A stretch of 5,344 bases of DNA from Desulfobulbus sp. (GCA_030602145.1 JAUWAH010000207.1:1-5344), one strand, 5' to 3'; numbered from the stretch's first letter, positions 1 through 5,192 are shown. Made by a program: numbers and translations. The notes: generated by a model not told the origin, from the letters alone.

Positions 1-2
1 AG

Positions 3-677
3 GAGTTGCTCACCTACCATTTCCCAGTGATCTTCCCCCTGCTCGGCCCATGGGTCGGCGGCATCTATCTGGTCGCCTTCTGGCTGGCAGGTCTGATCAA
101 AATTGTCTTTGTCGTTGTTGCCGGTCGCTTCCTCCTCAAAGACAGGGAGAGTTCAGCAGACGGGCTGATGAAGACGTCGTCAACCTCTTTGGTTGAGCAC
201 GAACGATCAGGTGGTTTTGCTCACCTGTTTATGGACCGTGTCAAGAAACAGAGCCGGCTCTTTGTGCGGATCGCTGCCTACAGCACGGGGATGATGTTTC
301 TCGTCCTGCTTGGTCTGGAATTGGGATTCTTTTCCTGGACCGAAGCCCTGATCGGGCCGATGGCCAACCATCTGGGACTGCCCGCCGTGGTCCTGGGACC
401 GCTCGGGGTTTACGCGGTCAGCCCTCTGGCCGGGGTCTCTTCGCTGGCCGCACTCTTGACCCAGCACCAAATCAACGCACAACAGGCGGTCGTTGCCCTG
501 ATGATCGGCGGTCTGGTCATGGCCCCGATGATCTATCTGCGTTCCATGCTGCCCAACTATGTCGCCCTCTTCGGCGCCCGCCTGGGAGGAGTGATTGTTC
601 TTCTCTCCCTGATTTGCGCGCTGGGGGCACGTCTTGTTGTGCTCTGCCTTGCGGTGACCGGCGGCTCTTTCTGCTGA
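3..677 (+). CDS. Nucleoside-recognition (Gate) domain membrane protein, C-terminal part (5' end outside window)
   Basis: Integral inner-membrane protein, probably a transporter-like Gate-domain protein; its substrate cannot be read from the sequence. The frame is open to the left edge. The first possible start, TTG at 6, directly abuts AGGAG with no spacer, so it is not a credible initiation site and the gene most likely begins upstream. Numbering from TTG6, hydrophobic segments lie at about residues 7-40, 90-110, 125-150, 161-178 and 193-217. A charged, soluble linker lies at about 44-88. The glycine- and proline-rich stretch at 135-190 (VSPLAG, then ALMIGG, then IYLRSMLPNYVALFG) resembles the second half of nucleoside-recognition domain proteins as I remember them. 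About 224 codons are present; I recall family members of roughly 300 or more residues, so about a third may be missing. It ends 17 bp before the convergent nrdG stop. Family call fairly confident, function not. Confidence 0.72.
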   Translation, partial: ELLTYHFPVIFPLLGPWVGGIYLVAFWLAGLIKIVFVVVAGRFLLKDRESSADGLMKTSSTSLVEHERSGGFAHLFMDRVKKQSRLFVRIAAYSTGMMFLVLLGLELGFFSWTEALIGPMANHLGLPAVVLGPLGVYAVSPLAGVSSLAALLTQHQINAQQAVVALMIGGLVMAPMIYLRSMLPNYVALFGARLGGVIVLLSLICALGARLVVLCLAVTGGSFC

Positions 678-681
678 ATCG

Positions 682-730
682 CTCGCATGGCGAGTTAGCC
701 GGCCCCTGTTGATCGGAAAGACCGACAGGG
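682..730. terminator. Hairpins in the convergent gene junction, possible weak bidirectional terminator
   Basis: Two hairpins sit where the + strand membrane-protein gene and the - strand nrdG meet. CTCGC (682-686) and GCGAG (690-694) form a perfect 5-bp stem with a 3-nt loop in the gap between the two stop codons. Positions 704-714 and 720-730 (CCCTGTTGATC with GACCGACAGGG) form an 11-pair stem with one G-T wobble and one mismatch around a 5-nt loop, inside the last codons of nrdG. Neither has a clear T-run on either strand, so a classical intrinsic terminator is not shown. The location makes a termination role plausible, no more. Confidence 0.28.
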
Positions 731-1312
731 TTGGACAACATAGTGCGACCCTGAAGGAATCAGGGCCTGAACCCGTACCAGATCCTCCTCGGTGAGTCGA
801 CTTTGGTCAAAGGTCGTCCGGAAGTGGTGCCCAATGCCGCTGTCCCTGATGAGTCGCACCGAGCGGCGCAGCGCATTCGGATCGATCTGTGTTCCGGCCA
901 GCTCCGGATATCGCTCAAACGAGGCCTTCAGGTCCATGGCCACATAGTCGACGAGCTGTTCCGCAAGCAACAGGGCCAAACGATTGGGATTACTGCCGTT
1001 GGTGTCCAGTTTGATTGCATATCCCATGCCCCTGAGATCGCGGCAGAAATCCGGCAAGCCTTTCTGAAGTGTGGGTTCTCCGCCGCTCAAGACCACTCCT
1101 GCCAATTGCCCTTGCCGCTGTCGCAAGCGGGCGAAGATTGCCTGCGGCGTCAGGACCCCGCCACGATTGCGGGGGATAAGTTGCGCGTTATGACAATAGG
1201 GACAGCAAAAATTGCATCCCTGGAAAAAGACCACGGCCGCAACCTTGCCGGGATAATCGATGAAACTGGCCGGATGATACCCGCCGATGGCAAGTTCAGA
1301 AATTGCGGTCAT
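695..1312 (-). CDS. nrdG: Anaerobic ribonucleoside-triphosphate reductase activating protein (radical SAM)
   Basis: Cytosolic radical-SAM activase that uses a [4Fe-4S] cluster and S-adenosylmethionine to place the glycyl radical on NrdD. The protein is 205 residues from the ATG at 1312. The cluster motif is C33-NFC-C37-PY-C40, a CX3CX2C signature preceded by a motif around FIDYPGK (17-23). The SAM-contact GGEP is at 77-80, followed by KLDTNG (101-106) and DYVAMDLKA (122-130), all typical of the longer NrdG/PflA-like activases. The frame stays open to 1438, but the extra 42 residues overlap nrdD and look unlike the family. The ATG at 1312 lies 17 bp inside the end of nrdD with no Shine-Dalgarno, which suggests translational coupling. 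The C-terminus ends soon after HYVVQP (190-195), some 20-30 residues earlier than I expect for this subtype, so a slightly truncated tail or a late frameshift is possible. The catalytic core is complete. Confidence 0.93.
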   Translation of the reverse strand: MTAISELAIGGYHPASFIDYPGKVAAVVFFQGCNFCCPYCHNAQLIPRNRGGVLTPQAIFARLRQRQGQLAGVVLSGGEPTLQKGLPDFCRDLRGMGYAIKLDTNGSNPNRLALLLAEQLVDYVAMDLKASFERYPELAGTQIDPNALRRSVRLIRDSGIGHHFRTTFDQSRLTEEDLVRVQALIPSGSHYVVQPCRSFRSTGAG

Positions 1313-3419
1313 AGGTCGTCCGGGCCGCGAATTCCGCCTGCTTGCCCTCGTGCCAATGCTGAACGGGACGGAGATATCCCACCACTCGGGAATAGATCTC
1401 GGTTCGCTCCTGGCAGCGTGGACAATGCGCGTGCTCACCGGCCAGGTATCCGTGTTGGGGACATATCGAGAAGGTGGGGGTCAGGGTGAAGTACGGAAGA
1501 CGGTAATGGGTGCAGACAGTCCTGATAAAGGACTTGACCGTTTGCGGATCGATATCGGATTCGCCGACGAAACAGTGCACCACCGTGCCGCCGGTGTACT
1601 TGGTCTGTAACTCATCCTGATGATCGAGCAGCGTAAAGATGTCGTCGGTGTAGTTGACCGGCAACTGGGTCGAGTTGGCATAGATGGGGACACCCGCTTC
1701 ACCGGGGCAGGCGAGTGAAAAACGCATCCCCTGGAAACGGCGGGCATCCAGCCGAGCCAGCCGATGGCCGGTGCCTTCCGCCGGAGTGGCCTCCAGATTG
1801 TACTGATGACCGGTCTCGCCCTGAAATTGTTGCAGACGTAGGCGCATGTGGTCGAGAATCCGCAGGGCAAAGGCACGGCCCTGGTCGGTGCCGATATCCT
1901 GGCCCAGCAGATTCAGGCAGGCCTCGTTGACACCAATGAGGCCGATCGTCGAGAAATGGTTTTCCCAATAGCGGCCAAACCGTTGGTGAATGGCGCGAAG
2001 ATAGAAGCGGATGTAGGGATAGAGCCCCTTTTCGGTAAAGGTTTCCAGCACCTTGCGCTTGGTTTCCAGCGAGGTCTTGGCGATGTGCATCAGACGATCC
2101 AGACGTTGGAAGAAATCGGCCTCGTTCGCAGCCTGGAAACCAAGCGCCGCCATGTTGATGGTGACCACCCCGATCGATCCGGTGAGCGGGTTGGCGCCGA
2201 ACAGTCCGCCACCCCGTTTTTCAAGTTCTCTTGTGTCAAGCCGGAGCCGGCAGCACATGGAACGGGCATCGTCGGGACGGAGATCGGAATTGATGAAGTT
2301 GGCAAAATAGGGCAGCCCGTAGCGGGCCGTAGTTTGCCAGAGCGGCTCCAGACCCGGATGATCCCAGTCGAATTCGGCGGTGATATTATAGGTCGGTATG
2401 GGAAAGGTGAAGACCCGGCCGCGGGCATCGCCCTCGGCCATAACCTCCAGGAAGGCCTGGTTCAACATGTCCATCTCGCGCTGATACTCGCCATAAACGG
2501 TATCCTGCTCTTTGCCGCCGATTACCACCTGCACGTTTTTTAGATTCGAGGCCGGGGTCAGGTCCATGGTCAGGTTGGTGAAGGGCGTCTGGAAGCCGAC
2601 CCTGGTCGGCACGTTGAGATTGAAGACAAATTCCTGGAGCGCCTGTTTGATCTCCCGGAACGTGAGGCCGTCGTGGCGAATGAAGGGGGCGAGCAGGGTG
2701 TCGAAGCTGGAAAAGGCCTGGGCACCGGCGGCCTCCCCCTGCAGGGTGTAGAAGAAGTTGACGATCTGGCCGAGCGCGCTACGAAAATGCCTGGCCGGTG
2801 CACTTTCCGCCTTGCCGGGCGCACCGGTAAACCCGCACAGCAACAGGTCGCGCAGGTCCCAACCAACACAGTAGACCGAGAGCAGATTGAGATCGTGAAT
2901 GTGCAGATCGCCGTTTTGATGGGCGTTGCGCACCTCGGTGGAATAGATCTTGTTGAGCCAGTAGGTCCGGCTGACCTCGCTGGAAATGTAGTTGTTCAGT
3001 CCCTGCAGGGAGTAGGACATGTTGGAGTTTTCCTGCACCTGCCAGTCGAGCTGCTGCAGGTAGCCGTCGATCAGGGCCAGATCCGTTTGGGTCACCATCT
3101 CTCGGAGGCGGGCGTGCTGATCCCGGTAGATGATGTAGGCCTTGGCGGTCTTCTTGAACGGGGAAGAGAGCAGCACCTCCTCGACCACGTCCTGGATTTC
3201 CTCGACCGTCGGGATTTCAGCGTCGCAGAGGGATTGGGCGATGGCCAGGGTGTGCATGGTCAGCCGCCGGGCCTCGGGCAGGCCGAATTCGCCCGTGGCC
3301 TGGCCGGCTTTGAACAGGGCATTGGTGATTTTGCCCGACTCGAACGGGACCAGACGCTGATCGCGTTTTTTGATGGTGGTGAAGAACTTGACGGAGGTCT
3401 GCGGACGGACTTGTGGCAT
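1296..3419 (-). CDS. nrdD: Anaerobic (class III) ribonucleoside-triphosphate reductase, glycyl radical enzyme
   Basis: Reduces ribonucleotides to deoxyribonucleotides for DNA synthesis without oxygen, using a glycyl radical made by NrdG. The protein is 707 residues, close to the 712 of E. coli NrdD. Residues about 10-105 form an ATP-cone, the allosteric dATP/ATP-sensing domain. HIHD (173-176) and YCVGW (183-187) mark the start of the ten-stranded barrel. MCCRLRLD (388-395) carries the candidate thiyl-radical cysteine. A putative zinc site uses C653, H656, C666 and C669 (CPQH, then CPRC). RVVGY (678-682) holds the radical glycine at 681. The ATG at 3419 is chosen because AAGGAG lies 6 nt upstream and conserved sequence begins there. 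The frame continues open to 3611, but those 64 codons are riboswitch RNA, not protein. It is the first gene of an operon with nrdG, preceded by a cobalamin riboswitch and NrdR-type boxes. No broken motif is seen. Confidence 0.97.
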   Translation of the reverse strand: MPQVRPQTSVKFFTTIKKRDQRLVPFESGKITNALFKAGQATGEFGLPEARRLTMHTLAIAQSLCDAEIPTVEEIQDVVEEVLLSSPFKKTAKAYIIYRDQHARLREMVTQTDLALIDGYLQQLDWQVQENSNMSYSLQGLNNYISSEVSRTYWLNKIYSTEVRNAHQNGDLHIHDLNLLSVYCVGWDLRDLLLCGFTGAPGKAESAPARHFRSALGQIVNFFYTLQGEAAGAQAFSSFDTLLAPFIRHDGLTFREIKQALQEFVFNLNVPTRVGFQTPFTNLTMDLTPASNLKNVQVVIGGKEQDTVYGEYQREMDMLNQAFLEVMAEGDARGRVFTFPIPTYNITAEFDWDHPGLEPLWQTTARYGLPYFANFINSDLRPDDARSMCCRLRLDTRELEKRGGGLFGANPLTGSIGVVTINMAALGFQAANEADFFQRLDRLMHIAKTSLETKRKVLETFTEKGLYPYIRFYLRAIHQRFGRYWENHFSTIGLIGVNEACLNLLGQDIGTDQGRAFALRILDHMRLRLQQFQGETGHQYNLEATPAEGTGHRLARLDARRFQGMRFSLACPGEAGVPIYANSTQLPVNYTDDIFTLLDHQDELQTKYTGGTVVHCFVGESDIDPQTVKSFIRTVCTHYRLPYFTLTPTFSICPQHGYLAGEHAHCPRCQERTEIYSRVVGYLRPVQHWHEGKQAEFAARTTYDRNF

Positions 3420-3425
3420 GGCTCT

Positions 3426-3431
3426 CTCCTT
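3426..3431 (-). promoter_or_regulatory. Shine-Dalgarno sequence of nrdD
   Basis: AAGGAG on the - strand, 6 nt from the ATG at 3419. It fixes the nrdD start against the longer in-frame possibilities and is the probable target of riboswitch-driven translational control. Confidence 0.85.
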
Positions 3432-3446
3432 GACGCGAGGTAAGAG
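3426..3446 (-). promoter_or_regulatory. Possible Shine-Dalgarno-sequestering hairpin of nrdD
   Basis: CTCTT (3446 to 3442) can pair with AGGAG (3430 to 3426) across an 11-nt loop, using four Watson-Crick pairs and one G-U pair. This would hide the nrdD ribosome binding site. The stem is short and weak alone, so it would matter only if the riboswitch fold stabilises it. No U-run terminator is visible between the aptamer and the start codon, which favours control of translation over attenuation. Confidence 0.3.
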
Positions 3447-3457
3447 TGGCGTGGTGG

Positions 3458-3480
3458 GCAGCCATTGAAATTTCGGCTGC
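3458..3480 (-). promoter_or_regulatory. Hairpin overlapping the 3' edge of riboswitch P1, candidate expression-platform element
   Basis: GCAGCC (3480 to 3475) and GGCTGC (3463 to 3458) form a perfect 6-bp stem with an 11-nt loop. The 5' arm shares positions 3479-3480 with the closing P1 strand of the cobalamin aptamer, so the two helices compete at their junction. It could serve as the switch helix. I found no convincing loop complementarity to the aptamer's L5. Confidence 0.35.
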
Positions 3481-3657
3481 GGTTTCACGGCAGGTCTTCG
3501 GACTTTCAGGCGATTGGTGGGCCTATTGGTTGTCACTTCCCGGTCGGTCGACCAGTGTTTCCGACAACGTTCGTTCCTGATTACCGCTGCGCGACAGTTC
3601 CGGACTTGCACCGGATTCCCTTTTCATCCTCCTGTTCGATGAAACAGAAGGAACCGC
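3479..3657 (-). promoter_or_regulatory. Cobalamin (adenosylcobalamin) riboswitch in the nrdDG leader
   Basis: About 180 nt of leader RNA with the hallmarks of the cobalamin aptamer. P1 closes between GCGGTT (3657-3652) and AACCGC (3484-3479). A P2-like stem CTGTT/AACAG follows. The conserved core at 3620-3581 begins GGGAATCCGGTGCAAGTCCG and ends GCAGCGGTAA. A variable arm is closed by GTTGTC/GACAAC. The B12 box AGTCCGAAGACCTGCC lies at 3504-3489. By family knowledge, ligand binding lowers expression of the downstream gene. Placement ahead of a B12-independent reductase fits repression when coenzyme B12 is available. The exact 5' boundary is approximate. The conserved core and B12 box make the identification firm. 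Confidence 0.95.
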
Positions 3658-3661
3658 TTGG

Positions 3662-3677
3662 CCACTATATATTGTGT
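3662..3677 (-). promoter_or_regulatory. NrdR box 1 (proximal), covering the -10 of the nrdDG promoter
   Basis: ACACAATATATAGTGG on the - strand matches the NrdR palindrome ACACWATATATWGTGT at 15 of 16 positions. NrdR is the zinc-finger plus ATP-cone repressor of bacterial ribonucleotide reductase operons. The site overlaps the -10 hexamer (3666-3671), so occupancy should block RNA polymerase. Its spacing to the second box and its position before an nrd operon strongly support the call. Confidence 0.85.
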
Positions 3678-3694
3678 TTTTAGTTTATGGTCAA
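3666..3694 (-). promoter_or_regulatory. Sigma70-type promoter of nrdDG
   Basis: The -35 TTGACC (3694-3689, 5 of 6 to consensus) and -10 TATATA (3671-3666, 4 of 6) are separated by exactly 17 bp. The predicted transcription start is near 3659-3660, immediately before the 5' strand of riboswitch P1 at 3657. The promoter is therefore placed so that the transcript begins with the aptamer. Confidence 0.8.
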
Positions 3695-3709
3695 CACTAA
3701 AAACAGGGT
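3694..3709 (-). promoter_or_regulatory. NrdR box 2 (distal), upstream of the -35
   Basis: Read on the + strand, ACACTAAAAACAGGGT matches the palindrome ACACTATATATAGTGT at 12 of 16 positions. Its centre is 32 bp from that of box 1, about three helical turns, which is the tandem arrangement usual for NrdR. The left half-site is perfect and the right half is degenerate. Support comes mainly from the spacing to box 1. Confidence 0.65.
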
Positions 3710-4013
3710 CGGATTGTACTCGCCCGTGGGACGACGAGGGGCTTGCTTGCTGGCGGGCCTACACTGGATACGTGCCTGATCGAAAACGTGAGGGTCCAGA
3801 AAAACCCTTGAAAGAAAAACCTGTGCACGTAAGAACAAGGTGTTGAGAAGCCCAACATGCTTTCGTCGCGACTGTTTTTCCACAGCCTGTTGTTTAGTTG
3901 AACCTGACCGTATTCCGATCTCATTGGAACAGGTGGAGGTACGGTGTATTGGAACTATCTCGACTTTTGGCGCAGGAAAATTATCCCGAAAAATTTTGAT
4001 CCAGGATGAATTG
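3710..4013. other. Intergenic region between the nrdDG control region and the SDR gene
   Basis: No gene is supported in these 304 bases. Short open frames exist on both strands, but none has a Shine-Dalgarno, a recognisable motif or a compelling composition. Visible elements are an 8-bp direct repeat ATTGGAAC at 3923-3930 and 3948-3955, a small stem TGTTG/CAACA at 3841-3857, and a near DnaA-box TTTTCCACA at 3876-3884 that could be chance. The SDR promoter must lie here or be absent; I see no hexamer pair good enough to name. Confidence 0.5.
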
Positions 4014-4808
4014 ATGGAGGAAGCGAATATATCGGAAACACACGTGTCGCATTTTTTTCGCGGCAAAACCCTGCTGCTCACCGGCGCGTCCATGGGCATC
4101 GGGCGGGCCTTAGCCGTGGCCTTGGCCAGGGAAGGCGTGAACTTGGTGATCAACGCCCGAAGCGGCGACATGTTGCGGGAAACTCGCGAGTTGTGTGCCG
4201 AAGATGGCGTAGCGCCCAAGGCCGTGGTGGTTGTTGTGGCCGGGGACGCTTCCAAGGCCGAGACTGTGGCCTCCATGCTGGAAGCCGCTCGGGCTATAGG
4301 AAACTTCCAAGGTTTCATTCATGCCGCTGGCCTGCTGCACCCTGGACCGTATATCTGGGAGCTTTCATCCGGGGATTTTCAGGCGGTGTTCGCGGCCAAT
4401 GTCATGGCCGGCCATCAGTTGATCCGCTGCTGCCTTCCCGATTTGCTGTCCAAGGGCGAGGGGCTGGCCGTGTTTTTCGGCTCCGGGGCCGCGGAAAAGA
4501 CCCAGCCGGGCATCGCGGCCTACTGCGCGGCCAAGGCCGCGGAAGAGCATTTGGCCCGGCAACTGGCCGCCGAAGCGCCCTGCGTTACCACCCTGATTTA
4601 TCGTCCGGGTATCGTGGAAACACGAATGCAGGTCCAGGCTCGGGAGTCCCAAGGCGGGGCAGCCAAGCAGCTTCAGGCCGTGTTTCGGCCTTGGAAGGAG
4701 CAAGGGCAGCTGATGACCCCGGAGCAATCCTCAGCGGGACTGGTCCGGCTGCTGGCCAGGGACCCACGCCGCCTGCACGGCGGGAGCTGGGACGTGCGAG
4801 ATTTATAA
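4014..4808 (+). CDS. Short-chain dehydrogenase/reductase (SDR), NAD(P)-dependent oxidoreductase
   Basis: Cytosolic NAD(P)(H)-dependent oxidoreductase of 264 residues, the usual size of a classical SDR. The nucleotide-binding motif TGASMGIG is at 23-30. HAAG at 103-106 stands where NNAG is usual. The catalytic set is complete: N129, S157 (in FFGSGAA), Y170 and K174 (YCAAK). RPGIVETRM (197-205) is the usual proline-glycine stretch after strand 6. The tail, with MQVQARE and a later EQGQLMTPEQ, recalls sepiapterin reductase or YueD-like benzil reductases, but this is weak and the substrate is unknown. The ATG at 4014 is preferred because AGGA (4003-4006) lies 7 nt upstream and homology-like sequence starts soon after. 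The frame is open back to a GTG at 3840, but the extra 58 codons have no SDR character. It stands alone, divergent from nrdDG, about 320 bp from that promoter. Confidence 0.9.
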   Translation: MEEANISETHVSHFFRGKTLLLTGASMGIGRALAVALAREGVNLVINARSGDMLRETRELCAEDGVAPKAVVVVVAGDASKAETVASMLEAARAIGNFQGFIHAAGLLHPGPYIWELSSGDFQAVFAANVMAGHQLIRCCLPDLLSKGEGLAVFFGSGAAEKTQPGIAAYCAAKAAEEHLARQLAAEAPCVTTLIYRPGIVETRMQVQARESQGGAAKQLQAVFRPWKEQGQLMTPEQSSAGLVRLLARDPRRLHGGSWDVRDL

Positions 4809-5048
4809 TCCGGAAACTTCACGCTGGGCGCTGCACAAGGGGGAAACGATACGCCGGCAAAGATTTTTGCAACTGTTGCCGCAGCCGGCACGCCGCCTCA
4901 GTATTGGGGAGACATCACCCTGTGGGCCAAGATAAACGGTTTGGCCAACCGGGAGCCTCCCCTTGTGCAGATCAAAGGACCATCCGCCAGATTACCTCAG
5001 TGGCAAAGTGAGTTGTTACTCGAAGATTTCACGGTGATCGCCTTGTAG
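4809..5048 (+). pseudogene. 79-codon open frame after the SDR stop, possible 5'-truncated gene remnant
   Basis: An open frame starts directly behind the SDR TAA (4806-4808), in the same phase, and runs to TAG at 5046-5048. It has no ATG, GTG or TTG near its beginning (the first is a TTG about 44 codons in) and no Shine-Dalgarno. Its translation reads like coding sequence, with PPQYWGDITLWAKI in the middle and LLLEDFTVIAL at the end, but I do not recognise a family. It could be the 3' end of a gene whose front was lost, a C-terminal extension of the SDR cut off by a stop, or a chance open frame in GC-rich DNA. It resembles no SDR C-terminus that I know. Confidence 0.3.
4831..4970. repeat. Perfect 12-bp inverted repeat bounding 140 bp
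   Basis: CTGCACAAGGGG (4831-4842) and CCCCTTGTGCAG (4959-4970) are exact reverse complements, separated by 116 bp. A further 6-bp stem GGCCAA/TTGGCC (4925-4930, 4941-4946) lies inside. No target-site duplication is evident outside the arms, so a miniature mobile element is only one option. The arms also lie within the open frame described at 4809-5048. Confidence 0.4.
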
Positions 5049-5135
5049 AAAGGGCGCTGCCTGCTTGTATCGATTCATTGCGGGGAATTCCGGGGCCAGC
5101 AGCTCGAAAACATCGCTCAGAAGAACATGATTGAC
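5016..5135 (-). pseudogene. Short - strand open frame, possible remnant of a gene's 3' end
   Basis: Thirty-nine codons are open on the - strand, from just after a TGA (5138-5136) to a TAA (5018-5016). The translation contains VFELLAPEFPAMNRYKQAA and ends GDHREIFE, which looks protein-like. The only ATG (5078) leaves 20 residues and lacks a Shine-Dalgarno. It overlaps the end of the + strand remnant, so at most one of the two is likely to be real. I do not recognise a family. Confidence 0.15.
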
Positions 5136-5159
5136 TCAGCCGATCGCCAAGTTTATACT
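5131..5159 (+). promoter_or_regulatory. Promoter of the Phd/YefM antitoxin gene
   Basis: The -35 TTGACT (5131-5136) and -10 TATACT (5154-5159) each match consensus at 5 of 6 positions with the ideal 17-bp spacing. Transcription would start near 5166, about 27 nt before the antitoxin ATG. Confidence 0.75.
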
Positions 5160-5171
5160 CTTTAGTGTAAA
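5152..5171 (+). promoter_or_regulatory. Imperfect palindrome over the -10, candidate antitoxin operator
   Basis: TTTATACT (5152-5159) and AGTGTAAA (5164-5171) are inverted half-sites with one mismatch around a 4-bp spacer. The palindrome covers the -10 hexamer and the predicted transcription start, the place where Phd/YefM antitoxins usually bind to repress their own operon. The binding itself is inferred. Confidence 0.5.
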
Positions 5172-5192
5172 TTGAGCACAGAGAGGGCTGGC

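Noticed and set aside
1313..1438. N-terminal extension of NrdG to the ATG at 1438
   Set aside because: It would overlap nrdD by 143 bp and has no family resemblance. The ATG at 1312 gives the usual NrdG beginning.
803..1489. 228-codon open frame on the + strand opposite nrdG
   Set aside because: It is a shadow frame antisense to nrdG, whose radical-SAM motifs are unmistakable.
1848..3443. Long + strand open frames opposite nrdD
   Set aside because: They are antisense shadows of nrdD with no motifs of their own. The NrdD reading has a full ATP-cone, radical site and zinc site.
3420..3611. N-terminal extension of NrdD
   Set aside because: This stretch is the leader with the cobalamin aptamer. 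Family length and the Shine-Dalgarno place the start at 3419.
3791..3808. Small hairpin AGGGT/ACCCT as a terminator
   Set aside because: It has only a 5-bp stem, no T-run follows, and no gene ends nearby.
3658..3846. 62-codon + strand open frame at the nrdDG promoter
   Set aside because: It begins in the promoter and NrdR boxes of nrdDG, has no ribosome binding site, and I could not link its translation to any family.
3876..3884. DnaA-box-like TTTTCCACA
   Set aside because: An 8 of 9 match is expected about once by chance in a window of this size. No cluster of boxes or AT-rich unwinding region accompanies it.
3840..4013. 58-codon upstream extension of the SDR from a GTG
   Set aside because: There is no Shine-Dalgarno for it, its cysteine-rich composition is unlike an SDR N-terminus, and the ATG at 4014 is well placed.
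3680..4318. 212-codon open frame on the - strand opposite the SDR 5' half and the intergenic region
   Set aside because: It is the antisense of the SDR nucleotide-binding region in a GC-rich gene, with low-complexity serine, alanine and threonine composition, no Shine-Dalgarno and no domain.
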